From a virus, in IMG/VR virus record IMGVR_UViG_3300023184_000034, positions 1 to 64,000 of that record: a stretch of DNA of 64,000 bases; one strand, 5' to 3'. The translations under genes and the position numbers were made by a program. The notes under the pieces are model-generated. The model was not told the origin of the DNA and did not search any database. It saw nothing but the letters and a program-made list of their open reading frames with translations. Positions 1 to 9,120 of the stretch are shown here, in pieces. The number at the start of each line of letters is the position of its first letter. The first letter of the stretch is position 1.

Positions 1-3000
1 CCACAATGTAATAAGTTGAGTTGCCTGTGAATGCAATGTTTGCGCCTGGAACTGGGATGTTGGTCATGCCGCTGAGGTTGATAAAGAAACCCAGTGCTTG
101 GAAATCTGCAAAACCGTTACCAGTAACTGTCACAGTGGCTTCGTTGTAATTGGTACCTCTGCTGGTCCAAGTGGGCTGGCCCAACACACCAGTGGGTTGT
201 ACACGCACAGTGGTAGTGGCTGCAGTGGTTGAATTAGGATCAGTGATAGTTATGCTTGGAGCACTGCTGTAGCCCGATCCAGGATTGATAATTCTAATGG
301 CTGAAATTTGATTGGTGGCCACAACAGCACGAGCAAATGCGCCAGTGCCTGATCCACTGAATGTGATGCGTGGTTCAATAACATAGCGTGTGCTGCCGTC
401 CAACACTGTTTGCACAACAGTACCACTCACAGCCACGTCCCACATTGCCACAAATATTGTCATTGCGCCAGAACCTGCTGTGAGCACAATAGGTGTTCCG
501 CCTGCGGCAGTGGCCACTGAGAATGTGGTTGCTGTAAAGTTATTGGCCACCACATAAAACACAGTATTATTTGTTATTGATCCGCCAGCAAACGATGTGC
601 CAGTAAACACAACTGGTGTGCCTGCTGGGATATTTGCTGTACTGGTAACATTGAACACAGTGGTTGAACAAGTGCTTGTGACAATTCCTGCAACAGATTC
701 TTTCAACACAATTACCTGTTTTGTACTGGCGTTGTAATAATTGATAAATCCGTATTGGCCAGAGCCCGTACCAGCCTGCAACACAATACGCATGCCCACA
801 TATGCACTGTTGGCTGCTGAATCAGCTGCTGACAATATAATAGTGCTGGCAGTGCCATTCTGAGCCACGTTGGTGGCTGTTAGGTAATTGGCTCCACCTG
901 TTATGATACGCACTTCAGTCACAGCATTGGTAAAATAGTTGGCTGCACTAACTGCTGCGCCACCGCCGCTACCACTGGTAATGTTGAAAGATGCTGAACT
1001 GTAGGCCTGTCCAGCATTTGAATATTCCAACCAAAGAATTTGGCCACCGCCTGTCAACACAAACGTGACCTGTGCCTGCTGAGTTTGTGTGTTGACTGTG
1101 GCCGTGATTGGCACTTCAATTGGGCTAGTGCCTTCTGCCACACAGCCGTAGACACCATAAGAACTGTTGCCGTTGGTGGCACGAATTGCACCGCCGTATT
1201 CGCTCAAGTATCCTGCATAGGCATAATACGAGAACACTGACACAGCTTCGCACTTGGCCAGCTGCGTGGCCCAAACTGCAATTCCATCTGATAAAATATT
1301 AGTAAAGTCGTTCAGTGTTATGGATTTGTTGCCGCCGGCATGCAAGCTGCCGTCAATCTTGCAACCAACACAACCAGTTCCAAACAGTGATACGTTTTGC
1401 ACATATGGGCTCTTTGAATAAATCCACACTGTGTCGTCGTCTGGGCCATTGCCTGGATCTAAGCTGAAATATGCGCCTGCTGTGGGTCGGGCTGTGCCGT
1501 AACTGTTTGCAGTGCCAATTTTGCCAAACAAACCAGTAACACTCATATTTCTAGCACCAGTACCGTTGCGCATGTAGAACATGTCACTGACTGTGTATCC
1601 TGCCACCACTGCACCACTCACTGTGCCGGTGGTTGCTATGTTCAGTGTTAACACATTGCCTGATTTGGCAATGACAAACGCACCATCTGGAATATATGCA
1701 TTGCCAGAAATGCCCATACCAACTACAACATTGGTAGCATTGGACAATGTTAAACTGGTTCCTGAACTTGTGGTTGCTGTCACACTGAATGTTAGTGGCT
1801 GAATAATTGTTGCTCTAAGTTCGTCACCTATCAGTGCTGTGAATGCTGGAACACTGATTGGCAATATTTCAGAGTATGTGCCTGTTTTGATAAAGATGGA
1901 AGTTGTGGGATTTATTGGAGCTGGAATAGCATTGGTTGTGCCAGCGTTTAATCCGCTGGTCACAATTGCAAACAATGTGGTGGCCCTGGTATTCATGCCC
2001 GCTTCAGCGGTGTAGCTGCCGCTGGTGAACTGACTGATTGAAGCAGCAGCACCATTCAATGTCTGGTAGTTGCTGGCTGGAGCAGTCTGGCCCAACACAT
2101 TTGTGGACGTCAATGTGCTTGCATATGTTAATGCTGACACAAAGTAAGGTAACAAATATTGAGTCACGGTTGTTGTGTAAGTTGTTGCTGTGGCATAATA
2201 TGCTCTTGCCACCAGTGTGGTGGACAAGTTTCCGCCACGGCCTATGTCAAATATTACAGCGTTTAAAATTTCTCCAACATCTCTTTTGGCTTTGAATCCG
2301 TTGTATGCAAGCACACCCACCACAGTGCCCGAACCAGCTGCGGTAATTGCTGTGCCGGCAAATGTGTTTGACACAGTAAAACTGGTATTTGTTGTGATAG
2401 TTTTAACGTAGTAAGTACGACCCTGGTTGGCTGTTGCAGTGCCAGTTGCTGCTGACAATGTTGATATCACAGGGCCGCCGTTGGTTGTGCTGACTTGAAA
2501 CAGCGTGGTTGATAATATTTGAGTTGTGTAATAAGTTGTTGAACTGTTCAACCCACCAAACGCACTTGTCACAGTGAAGCTGCTGCCTGCCTTCAAGTTG
2601 CTGGTAGTTGTGGCTTGCAACATGGCCTGCACTGACGCACTGCAAGGCTGATTTCCAATGCCCACTGTGTATGGCGTTCCGTTCACATTCAACGAAATAG
2701 TCAAACTTGTGCCGCTGGCTGCTTGTACATAATAAGTTGCACCTGCATCCACTGTGCCAAAACTTGCACTAAACACAACGGGTTGATTGACACTGACATC
2801 AGTCATATTTGCACTGACTGTGATTGTGGTTCCAGCGGAACTCAACACAGACAATGTTTGTGCAAGATAAGTTTGTGTGATAGTTGCAGCTGCAGTGGTC
2901 AAAGCCGCCGCTGCCAGCGTTAATGTGTTATTAGTGGTGATAGCCATTGTGCCAGAAGCTGGAGTAACGTTGGTCAAAACTGCGCCGCCGCTGCTGGCAC

Positions 3001-5413
3001 TGAATGTAACAAATGTTCCGCTAATTATGTTTGAAACAAAATAGTTAGTGGCCAATGACAAATTACCAAATGTTGTGCCAGTAACTTGGAACGGTACGTT
3101 TTGTGTAAATCCAACTGTGCTGTCAACTACAAATGTTCCCTGCACAGCTGCTGTTCCGCTGCCGCCGCCACCCACAGTATACACTGTGCCGCTGGGGGTC
3201 AAAGTTATAGTGAACTGAGTACCGGACACTGATTGAATATAGTACACAGTGCCTGAACTCACATTGCCAAATCCTGCAGTGAATGTCACTGGTTGATTAA
3301 CAACTACACCAGAGATATTTGAGCTAACTGTTAGCAATGTGCCTGAACTACTGATAACTGATAAGTTTTGACTTGCATATGCCTGAGTGATGTTTGTTAG
3401 GTATCCGCCAAATGTGTTAAACACAATGGGCATGTTGACCGCTAGGCCAGCTGTGCTGGTTGTGGTAAAAGCGCCGCCTGCAGTGGTGCCGGTAACACTG
3501 ACTTTGTTAGTGTAAGCTAGGTAGTTGTTGGCTTCTGCACCTACCCATGCCTTATTTTGATTAATCAAGTACTGCGCATTTGGATTAGCAGGACCCTGTG
3601 CCACACGAGCACAAGCATACGCAACAGTTTTCCAAGGCTTATCCAAAGTAATGCCATAGTCTGTTGCATCTGTGCCGCTGGGTGCAACATAATAAACATT
3701 GGCAACTTGTCCAAAATAGTTCCAAGTTGGAACAGATCCAGTAACACGAAATATTTGGCCGTCTTCGCCAATTGGCAGTCGTGCATTTCCGCCTGCGCTG
3801 TAATAAACAGTGTCGCCCAGCGTGGTAAGCACGTTGGCCGCACTGCCGAGAGCCAATGTGTTCCAATAAGTTCCTGCGGTATCCACATCTGGTCGGTTGT
3901 TGCCAGATGTTGCTGGTCCGGTTGGGCTAGAATAACCCGATGTGTGCGCTGTGACACAGATGTAACTGTTTGGACCATAAACAACTGAATCGCCCAATCT
4001 ATAAGTTGATGTGGCAGTTAATGTGACTTGTCCAGCACCAGCTGCGCCAACTGTTTGACTGTTGTTGACTGTGTATACACCCACGCCACCTGTGGTTCCA
4101 CTGGTTTGTCCTGTGATCACAGTGTTTGCTGATGTTGTGGATCCAGTTACCACTATGCCAGGACGCAAGTATGTTGTGCCCACCACACTCACAGTCATAT
4201 TGGTTGTGACAATGTTAGCTGTGAAGGTGCCGCCTGCGGTCCATAAGCCTTGCCAAGACACGCCGGTGTTCAGCAAGGACCAATATGTTGGATTGCTTGC
4301 TGGGTTGAAACCAGTGCCGTCTAAAATAGAAACATAAACATATGCGCCGTAAGTAACAACTGCACCAACTTTGTAAGCTACTGCCAAATTCCAGTTGCCT
4401 TGAACGCTGAATCCTGTGGTTACCAAACTCCAATAGCTGGGACTAATACTGGGTGTTTGATTCAGGTTGTTGGTGATCAACGATGTATAAACATATCCAC
4501 CGTATGTCACTACGGCGCCAAGTGCGTAACTGGTTGCACTGGAATAGGTATTCATAAATTCCAAACCTGCCACAAACAAACTCCACTTGGTCAAATCAAT
4601 GGTGTTTGTGACTGAAGTGTATGCTGTTGTGCAAATATAAGCATCGGGCCCGTATTTCACAATATCATTTACTTTGTAAGTATACCCATTACTGTAAACG
4701 CCCAACCATGCAAATCCTGGAATGAATGTGGCCCAATTGGCTTGATTCACTTCAAGGGTTGTACTACTGGTATGCCCAGTGACACAAATATAACTTGTGC
4801 CACCGTAATTAACAATATCGCCAATTTTATAATATGTAGTGGATGTCCATGCGCCAATCCATGTCTGGCCGTCTACAAACAATTGCCACTGAGTGGCTGC
4901 TAAGTCGCTGTAAAATCCGCTGTTGGGTGTAGAACTGCTGATGTGACCGTTTACGCAGATGAACTCCTTGGCGCCAAATTTTACAACATCACCCAAGTTA
5001 TAGTAGGTGGTTGTGGTCCAGGTAGTTTTCCAAGAGATACCATCCACCATCAATTGCCATTTGCTGGCAGTTAGGTCAGTGTAAAATCCCTGATTGACTG
5101 GACTGATTGTTGTGGGCGCATGGCCTATCAAACAGATATAATCTTTGCCGCTAACTTGTACAATGTCGTTGATTTTGTAAAACGCTGTTGCATTTGACCA
5201 TGCGCCTTTCCAAGACACACCGTCAGACATCTGTGACCATTTCACAGTTGCATTGTTGAGATCTGTATAGAATACTGCATTGGCAGTATGCCCAACCAAG
5301 CAGACATACGTCTTGCCGCCGTAGGCAACTATGTCATCTTTGACATAGTTAGTGGCTGAGACCCAAGGGCCTTGCCATACAAATCGTAATCTTCCTAGTT
5401 TAAATTCAGCCAT
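1..5413 (-). CDS. Large modular tail-fibre / adhesin protein (3' end outside window)
   Basis: The frame is open from the ATG at 5413 to the window edge, at least 1804 codons, so the protein is incomplete at its C-terminus. AAAGG precedes the start. Residues about 10-520 hold eight repeats of roughly 50-60 residues of the form W-x(5-8)-Y-x-x-G-D-I-V-x-Y-G-x-x-x-Y-x-C, resembling small chitin/cellulose-binding-type modules. Then follows a PSGTD...PWKTVAYA stretch typical of the first turn of a parallel beta-helix, long Thr/Ser/Gly/Val-rich beta segments, and a block with GGAIRATNGNSSYG that I remember from marine T4-like virion proteins. Inferred role: receptor- or polysaccharide-binding fibre or baseplate adhesin. 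First gene of its unit behind a late-type box at 5452-5459. High confidence that it is coding, moderate for the role. Confidence 0.85.
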   Translation of the reverse strand, partial: MAEFKLGRLRFVWQGPWVSATNYVKDDIVAYGGKTYVCLVGHTANAVFYTDLNNATVKWSQMSDGVSWKGAWSNATAFYKINDIVQVSGKDYICLIGHAPTTISPVNQGFYTDLTASKWQLMVDGISWKTTWTTTTYYNLGDVVKFGAKEFICVNGHISSSTPNSGFYSDLAATQWQLFVDGQTWIGAWTSTTYYKIGDIVNYGGTSYICVTGHTSSTTLEVNQANWATFIPGFAWLGVYSNGYTYKVNDIVKYGPDAYICTTAYTSVTNTIDLTKWSLFVAGLEFMNTYSSATSYALGAVVTYGGYVYTSLITNNLNQTPSISPSYWSLVTTGFSVQGNWNLAVAYKVGAVVTYGAYVYVSILDGTGFNPASNPTYWSLLNTGVSWQGLWTAGGTFTANIVTTNMTVSVVGTTYLRPGIVVTGSTTSANTVITGQTSGTTGGVGVYTVNNSQTVGAAGAGQVTLTATSTYRLGDSVVYGPNSYICVTAHTSGYSSPTGPATSGNNRPDVDTAGTYWNTLALGSAANVLTTLGDTVYYSAGGNARLPIGEDGQIFRVTGSVPTWNYFGQVANVYYVAPSGTDATDYGITLDKPWKTVAYACARVAQGPANPNAQYLINQNKAWVGAEANNYLAYTNKVSVTGTTAGGAFTTTSTAGLAVNMPIVFNTFGGYLTNITQAYASQNLSVISSSGTLLTVSSNISGVVVNQPVTFTAGFGNVSSGTVYYIQSVSGTQFTITLTPSGTVYTVGGGGSGTAAVQGTFVVDSTVGFTQNVPFQVTGTTFGNLSLATNYFVSNIISGTFVTFSASSGGAVLTNVTPASGTMAITTNNTLTLAAAALTTAAATITQTYLAQTLSVLSSAGTTITVSANMTDVSVNQPVVFSASFGTVDAGATYYVQAASGTSLTISLNVNGTPYTVGIGNQPCSASVQAMLQATTTSNLKAGSSFTVTSAFGGLNSSTTYYTTQILSTTLFQVSTTNGGPVISTLSAATGTATANQGRTYYVKTITTNTSFTVSNTFAGTAITAAGSGTVVGVLAYNGFKAKRDVGEILNAVIFDIGRGGNLSTTLVARAYYATATTYTTTVTQYLLPYFVSALTYASTLTSTNVLGQTAPASNYQTLNGAAASISQFTSGSYTAEAGMNTRATTLFAIVTSGLNAGTTNAIPAPINPTTSIFIKTGTYSEILPISVPAFTALIGDELRATIIQPLTFSVTATTSSGTSLTLSNATNVVVGMGISGNAYIPDGAFVIAKSGNVLTLNIATTGTVSGAVVAGYTVSDMFYMRNGTGARNMSVTGLFGKIGTANSYGTARPTAGAYFSLDPGNGPDDDTVWIYSKSPYVQNVSLFGTGCVGCKIDGSLHAGGNKSITLNDFTNILSDGIAVWATQLAKCEAVSVFSYYAYAGYLSEYGGAIRATNGNSSYGVYGCVAEGTSPIEVPITATVNTQTQQAQVTFVLTGGGQILWLEYSNAGQAYSSASFNITSGSGGGAAVSAANYFTNAVTEVRIITGGANYLTATNVAQNGTASTIILSAADSAANSAYVGMRIVLQAGTGSGQYGFINYYNASTKQVIVLKESVAGIVTSTCSTTVFNVTSTANIPAGTPVVFTGTSFAGGSITNNTVFYVVANNFTATTFSVATAAGGTPIVLTAGSGAMTIFVAMWDVAVSGTVVQTVLDGSTRYVIEPRITFSGSGTGAFARAVVATNQISAIRIINPGSGYSSAPSITITDPNSTTAATTTVRVQPTGVLGQPTWTSRGTNYNEATVTVTGNGFADFQALGFFINLSGMTNIPVPGANIAFTGNSTYYIV
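3850..5390 (-). repeat. Array of eight W/Y/GD carbohydrate-binding-like modules
   Basis: Protein-level tandem repeats at the N-terminus of the adhesin. Each has a Trp start, Y-x-x-G-D-[IV]-V, Y-G-x-x-x-Y-x-C and a closing W-x-x-[LMF]. The copies have diverged at DNA level. The eighth copy is split by a Gly/Thr/Val-rich insertion of about 75 residues between its opening Trp and its Y-x-x-G-D strand. Similar single modules recur in the 5139-residue protein of the plus-strand module. Confidence 0.75.
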
Positions 5414-5451
5414 GTTATCATACCTTTATCATTGCGTATTATTGGATAAGT

Positions 5452-5459
5452 TATTTATC
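5452..5459 (-). promoter_or_regulatory. T4-type late promoter box GATAAATA
   Basis: The minus strand reads TTGATAAATAAC, 39 bases upstream of the adhesin ATG at 5413. The box overlaps the TGA stop of the preceding gene (5458-5460). It matches the gp55-dependent late consensus TATAAATA at 7 of 8 positions. Confidence 0.55.
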
Positions 5460-5823
5460 AAACGTTATCGGACCCAGTATACGCATAACTTTGTCCTATC
5501 CTTGCTACTAATTCACCGTTGTCATTCATGTAATAATATACACTCTTGTCATCCCATCTCAGTTGTTCATATTTTAAATTAGGGTAAACCAAATTGTGAA
5601 ACACATCTCTACCTTCAAAAAAATCATTGCCCACAGAAAAATCAACATAATCGTCAGCGCCTGGACCTGGAGCATTGATTTGAATACTGTCACTGTTGTC
5701 AACTATCATGTCAGTTCTAACCAAATACAGTGTGCCTTCATCTGTTCTGCGAAGTGCATAGAAATATCTAGGATTATTTCCTAAGATATCCGATGCTGGA
5801 GAATTTGATCCTACATATGCCAT
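5458..5823 (-). CDS. Small virion structural protein (marine T4-like family)
   Basis: 121 residues starting MAYVGSNSPASD, with a compact mixed sequence (RYFYALRR, VYPNLKYEQLRWD, YYYMNDNGELVARI, ending near YAYTGSD) unlike the repetitive neighbours. The pattern F-x-x-G-x-D-x-F/V followed by YEQLRWD resembles a short conserved structural protein I remember near fibre genes of marine T4-like phages; its precise function is not known to me. A GGATAATATC leader supports the start. It lies between two fibre-type genes in a co-directional cluster with an 11-base gap to the upstream gene, so it is probably a fibre- or baseplate-associated component. Confidence 0.7.
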   Translation of the reverse strand: MAYVGSNSPASDILGNNPRYFYALRRTDEGTLYLVRTDMIVDNSDSIQINAPGPGADDYVDFSVGNDFFEGRDVFHNLVYPNLKYEQLRWDDKSVYYYMNDNGELVARIGQSYAYTGSDNV

Positions 5824-5834
5824 GATATTATCCT

Positions 5835-6692
5835 TTAACTGATCTCAACCCAACTCACCACTGCATCCAAACTTTGTGCCACATTGGATGTGACAAACAC
5901 ATTGGTTGCTGGAGTTAAAATTAACTTTTCGCCACCTGTGACCACTCGCAAACTTTGATAGCCTGGAACTGGTATGTTACTGATATAGTATGCACTGGTT
6001 GTGGTCAAGGTGTCTTGTAATTGAATTGTTGCCAACACTGTTTCTGGTGTGGTGTTGGTCAAACTCAATCCAATGATTGTGGTGGTTGCACTGGGGTTAC
6101 TGTAAATCAAATTGTTTTTGACTGTGCCAGACAGCACAGTAACAGAACTGGAAATGGTAAATGTCAAATTATTAGTGCCGTTTGCACCGCCCAGACTTGC
6201 ACCAGATATGGTAACAGTGTCTCCAACAGCATAACCAGTGCCAACACTGGCCACTGTGACAGTGATAAATCCAGAGTAACTGGTTCCTGCGCCAATTTTT
6301 GTAACATTGAATGTTGCACCTGTTCCCGCTCCGCTGGTAGATGCTGAACTAACTGCGGAATAAGTTGCAGCTGCTGACACACTGGTTCCGCTAACACTGG
6401 TGTAAGTGGTTGCGCTGTTCAATGCGCCTTTGATAGCTGTGGTCAGTGCATTTACCACACTCACACTGACAGTGCTGGAGTTTGTAACTGTGTATCCGCC
6501 GTTGTATCCACTCACTGACAATCCGTTCACATAAATGGTTGTTCCTACGGTGTATGGATTAGTTGCTTGAGCGGCAAACCCAAATGTGGTATAGCCAGCA
6601 GACGGGCTATTACTGGTCACTGACGTGATATTTAATGTAGTAGTTGTGCCTGCTATTTGTGTTGCAAGAACGTTTTTAAAAACTGTTGGCAT
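5835..6692 (-). CDS. Beta-rich virion protein with G-x-GY modules
   Basis: 285 residues, dominated by Thr, Ser, Val and Gly (TTTLNITSVTSN, VGTTIYVNG, YNGGYTVTNSS). It contains one or two copies of a short beta module with G-x-G-Y-x-x-G-D-T-V-T-I that recurs in several other proteins of the window. No signal peptide, membrane segment or catalytic motif is visible. Start supported by TAGGAT shortly upstream; the gap to the preceding gene is 3 bases, so they are co-translated. Probably a decoration or fibre-connector protein built from Ig-like or small beta-sandwich domains; function not recognised. Confidence 0.7.
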   Translation of the reverse strand: MPTVFKNVLATQIAGTTTTLNITSVTSNSPSAGYTTFGFAAQATNPYTVGTTIYVNGLSVSGYNGGYTVTNSSTVSVSVVNALTTAIKGALNSATTYTSVSGTSVSAAATYSAVSSASTSGAGTGATFNVTKIGAGTSYSGFITVTVASVGTGYAVGDTVTISGASLGGANGTNNLTFTISSSVTVLSGTVKNNLIYSNPSATTTIIGLSLTNTTPETVLATIQLQDTLTTTSAYYISNIPVPGYQSLRVVTGGEKLILTPATNVFVTSNVAQSLDAVVSWVEIS

Positions 6693-6695
6693 CTT

Positions 6696-8999
6696 TTATC
6701 CTAATGATAACACTATTCCCAGTGCAATATCTGTGGCTTGAATATTTGTTATACCGCCTGCGTTGCCCACCACGCTGGACCAAGCAGCACCATTGAAAAC
6801 TTCCACAGACAATGAATCTGTATTTAAACGAATCATACCAGTTTCAGCATATATGTTGCCGGGTCTATCAGTATTGCCGTTACCAAACGGAATTCCAACT
6901 CCGTATGTGCCGCCAAACTTGTAATAGCCGGCGCCGCTTGCTGCCAACACAGTGACTGCTTGACTGACTCTGTTGGTCACTGTGTTGTTGTTAAATGCCA
7001 AATTACCAATAACTATGGATCCAGTGCCGTTTGGCACTAAATTCATGTCTGTGTTGGCTGTGTAAGTGCTGATGGTGTTGCCAGTGATATCAATATTGGC
7101 TGTTTTGAAATCAGTTGTGTACAAGCCACTGCTGTTGATATATGCAGTATTCACATTGTTGGCATAAAAACTTATGACATTGTTGTTGGCGCCTGGAGAA
7201 CTTTCCGGAGTTATGTAAGTTCTTCCATCCAAACTTTGTACACCACCCAGATTGGTCCAATAACCGTTGGCATATCCTTCGTAACGATTTTTAGTGGTGT
7301 TGTAACGGATCATGCCGTTGGTTGGGCTTGCTGGTTGTTGACCTGTGGTTCCCACTGGCACTATGAAACTTTGTGTGTTATTGATAACAACGTTGCCAGT
7401 ACCTTGTGGTGTTAGTACAATGTTGGCATTGGTGTTGATACTGCCGATAACATTGTTGTTAATACTTAAATTTTGTACATTTACACTGCCAACGCCGTTG
7501 GCTGTCAAGTTCAGATTTCCGTTGGTGTCTGTGGTAGTGACTGTATTACCACTGATTTGCACATTACCAACTGTAAATGCACTGTTTGCGGTTAAATTTC
7601 CACTAACATATAATGTTCCGCTAGTGGTAAAATTGCCAGTTTGATTAAATGTACCAGTTTGAGTCACATTTCCAGTGATACCTACTCCAGCCAATGTGCT
7701 GGTTCCAGTAACTGTGAGTGTGCCGCCCACGGTGGCATTTCCATTCAATGTTGCATTACTGGTAATTTCAACCTGTTGCCCAGCATATGGTGTTAATATC
7801 AAATTGGTGGCAGTTGTGGTGCCAGTAATTGTGCTGTTGGCAATGGTGACATTTGGTAATGTTAAAGTGCCTGTGCTGTTAATTGCACCTGAATTAATTG
7901 TACCAGTGGTGCTGAAATTGCCACTTGATTGTGTAAAATTGCCTGTTTGTGTCAGCGTGCCAGTGATACCTACTCCAGCCAATGTGCTGGTTCCAGTAAC
8001 TGTGAGTGTGCCGCCAATTGAAACGTTATTAGTTACACTTAGGTTACTTGTTGGAATATAGACAGTGCCGGTGCCGTTTGCACTTAATTGCAAATTTGAA
8101 TTTGTTCCTGTTGCTGTGATACTGTTGCTGGTAATTTGCATGCCAGCTGTGTTGATTGTGCTGATGTATGCATTGTTCCAATACAGCGGCCCCAAAGACG
8201 AACCTAAATTATATGTGTTATTTGCACTTGGGATAAGATTGCTATTGATTCTAGCTGTAACAGTGAGTGTATTAGAACTAGTGGCACCAATAGTGGTATT
8301 TCCACTAAGGACAGTTGCATTAGAAACTGACACTGTACCGGTTGCTGTGAAATTAGTGGTACTAACAGTGGTCACTGTAACACTATTTGTGTACACAGTG
8401 GACCAAGTAAGAAGACTTGAACCTAAATTATATGTGTTGTTTATTTTAGGAATTATATCGCTGTTGATTTCTGCTGAAAAACTAACAGTGTCTTGTGTTA
8501 AGTTATCACCCAGTGTGATATTACCATCTGCTGTGATATTGCCAGTGGCATGTAAATTTCCAGTAACTGTGACCAACACACTGCCGCTGCTGTTGCCTAA
8601 ATTAATTTCACCTGTACCGTTTGCGGTAATATTAATAGCACCGTTGCTGTTGGTTGTGCTGATAGTGTTGCCGGTTAATTGCAAGTTTCCAATCAACGCT
8701 CTTGCATTGTAAATTGTGTTGCCTGCGCCACTGGGCAAGAAATTAATTGTGTTACTGGAGCTGGCAATATTATTGCCGCTGATAGTAAAGGTAGCTAAAT
8801 TGGCTTGGGTAGTTGCTGTTAAATTGGTAGTACGGGTTGTGCCATTGACATCTAGATCGTAAGCTGGTGATGATGTTTTAATACCAATGCGGCTATTATT
8901 AACATCTAGATAAAGTAAGTTCGTCTCAAAAGCTAAATTTACCCCGTTACGAAGCAAATTGTCTTTTAAGAGCGGACCCGAAATTCGACCAACAGCCAT
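6696..8999 (-). CDS. Repetitive tail-fibre-like protein, paralogue A
   Basis: 767 residues. The N-terminus (GRISGPLLKDNLLRNGVNL, then LLYLDVNNSRIGIKT) is nearly the same as that of the gene at 9121-12195. The body is made of repeated units: TGNITADGN, GDNLTQDTVSF, N-x-TYNLGSS-x-x-x-WSTVY, and GGTLTVTGTSTLAGVGITG occurring twice. These are regular short beta repeats as in trimeric fibre shafts. The C-terminal part has a GRTYITPE segment and an FGNGNTDRPGNIYAETGMIRLNTDS head-like region with a G-x-IR-x-N motif also seen in the other fibre genes. Inferred role: long or short tail fibre, or baseplate-attached fibre. It has its own late box (9101-9108) and a leader containing two hairpins. Confidence 0.75.
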   Translation of the reverse strand: MAVGRISGPLLKDNLLRNGVNLAFETNLLYLDVNNSRIGIKTSSPAYDLDVNGTTRTTNLTATTQANLATFTISGNNIASSSNTINFLPSGAGNTIYNARALIGNLQLTGNTISTTNSNGAINITANGTGEINLGNSSGSVLVTVTGNLHATGNITADGNITLGDNLTQDTVSFSAEINSDIIPKINNTYNLGSSLLTWSTVYTNSVTVTTVSTTNFTATGTVSVSNATVLSGNTTIGATSSNTLTVTARINSNLIPSANNTYNLGSSLGPLYWNNAYISTINTAGMQITSNSITATGTNSNLQLSANGTGTVYIPTSNLSVTNNVSIGGTLTVTGTSTLAGVGITGTLTQTGNFTQSSGNFSTTGTINSGAINSTGTLTLPNVTIANSTITGTTTATNLILTPYAGQQVEITSNATLNGNATVGGTLTVTGTSTLAGVGITGNVTQTGTFNQTGNFTTSGTLYVSGNLTANSAFTVGNVQISGNTVTTTDTNGNLNLTANGVGSVNVQNLSINNNVIGSINTNANIVLTPQGTGNVVINNTQSFIVPVGTTGQQPASPTNGMIRYNTTKNRYEGYANGYWTNLGGVQSLDGRTYITPESSPGANNNVISFYANNVNTAYINSSGLYTTDFKTANIDITGNTISTYTANTDMNLVPNGTGSIVIGNLAFNNNTVTNRVSQAVTVLAASGAGYYKFGGTYGVGIPFGNGNTDRPGNIYAETGMIRLNTDSLSVEVFNGAAWSSVVGNAGGITNIQATDIALGIVLSLG

Positions 9000-9014
9000 T
9001 TACGCTCCCGTATA

Positions 9015-9092
9015 CCCCGTGTTTCACGGTTAACCACCTTGCATTGCGGGTTTACCACAGTTGAATATCGTAAAAACTTGGTCAGTTTTTAC
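9015..9092 (-). promoter_or_regulatory. Leader hairpins upstream of fibre paralogue A
   Basis: On the minus strand, a 9-bp perfect stem GTAAAAACT/AGTTTTTAC with loop GACCA (9070-9092) lies about 8 bases downstream of the late box. A second stem CCGTG-AAA-CACGG lies nearer the start codon. Because the first follows the promoter it would sit at the 5' end of the transcript (stabiliser or attenuator). It could also end the RNA of the preceding gene. Confidence 0.45.
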
Positions 9093-9100
9093 AGTAAAAG

Positions 9101-9108
9101 TATTTATC
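9101..9108 (-). promoter_or_regulatory. T4-type late promoter box GATAAATA
   Basis: Minus strand CCGATAAATACTT in the 121-base gap between the two fibre paralogues, about 100 bases upstream of the ATG at 8999. It shows 7 of 8 matches to TATAAATA. Confidence 0.6.
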
Positions 9109-9120
9109 GGTTTTTTGGTT

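Noticed and set aside
3557-3988. Overlapping plus- and minus-strand frames of about 140 codons inside the adhesin gene
   Set aside because: They lie in the region of the long minus-strand frame, which has regular repeats continuing through it; Cys/His-rich composition is typical of shadows.
7345-8712. Three plus-strand frames (99-215 codons) rich in Val, Leu and Pro
   Set aside because: Complementary to the Thr/Asn/Gly repeats of fibre paralogue A. Hydrophobic composition is a consequence of the opposite strand; no start signals.
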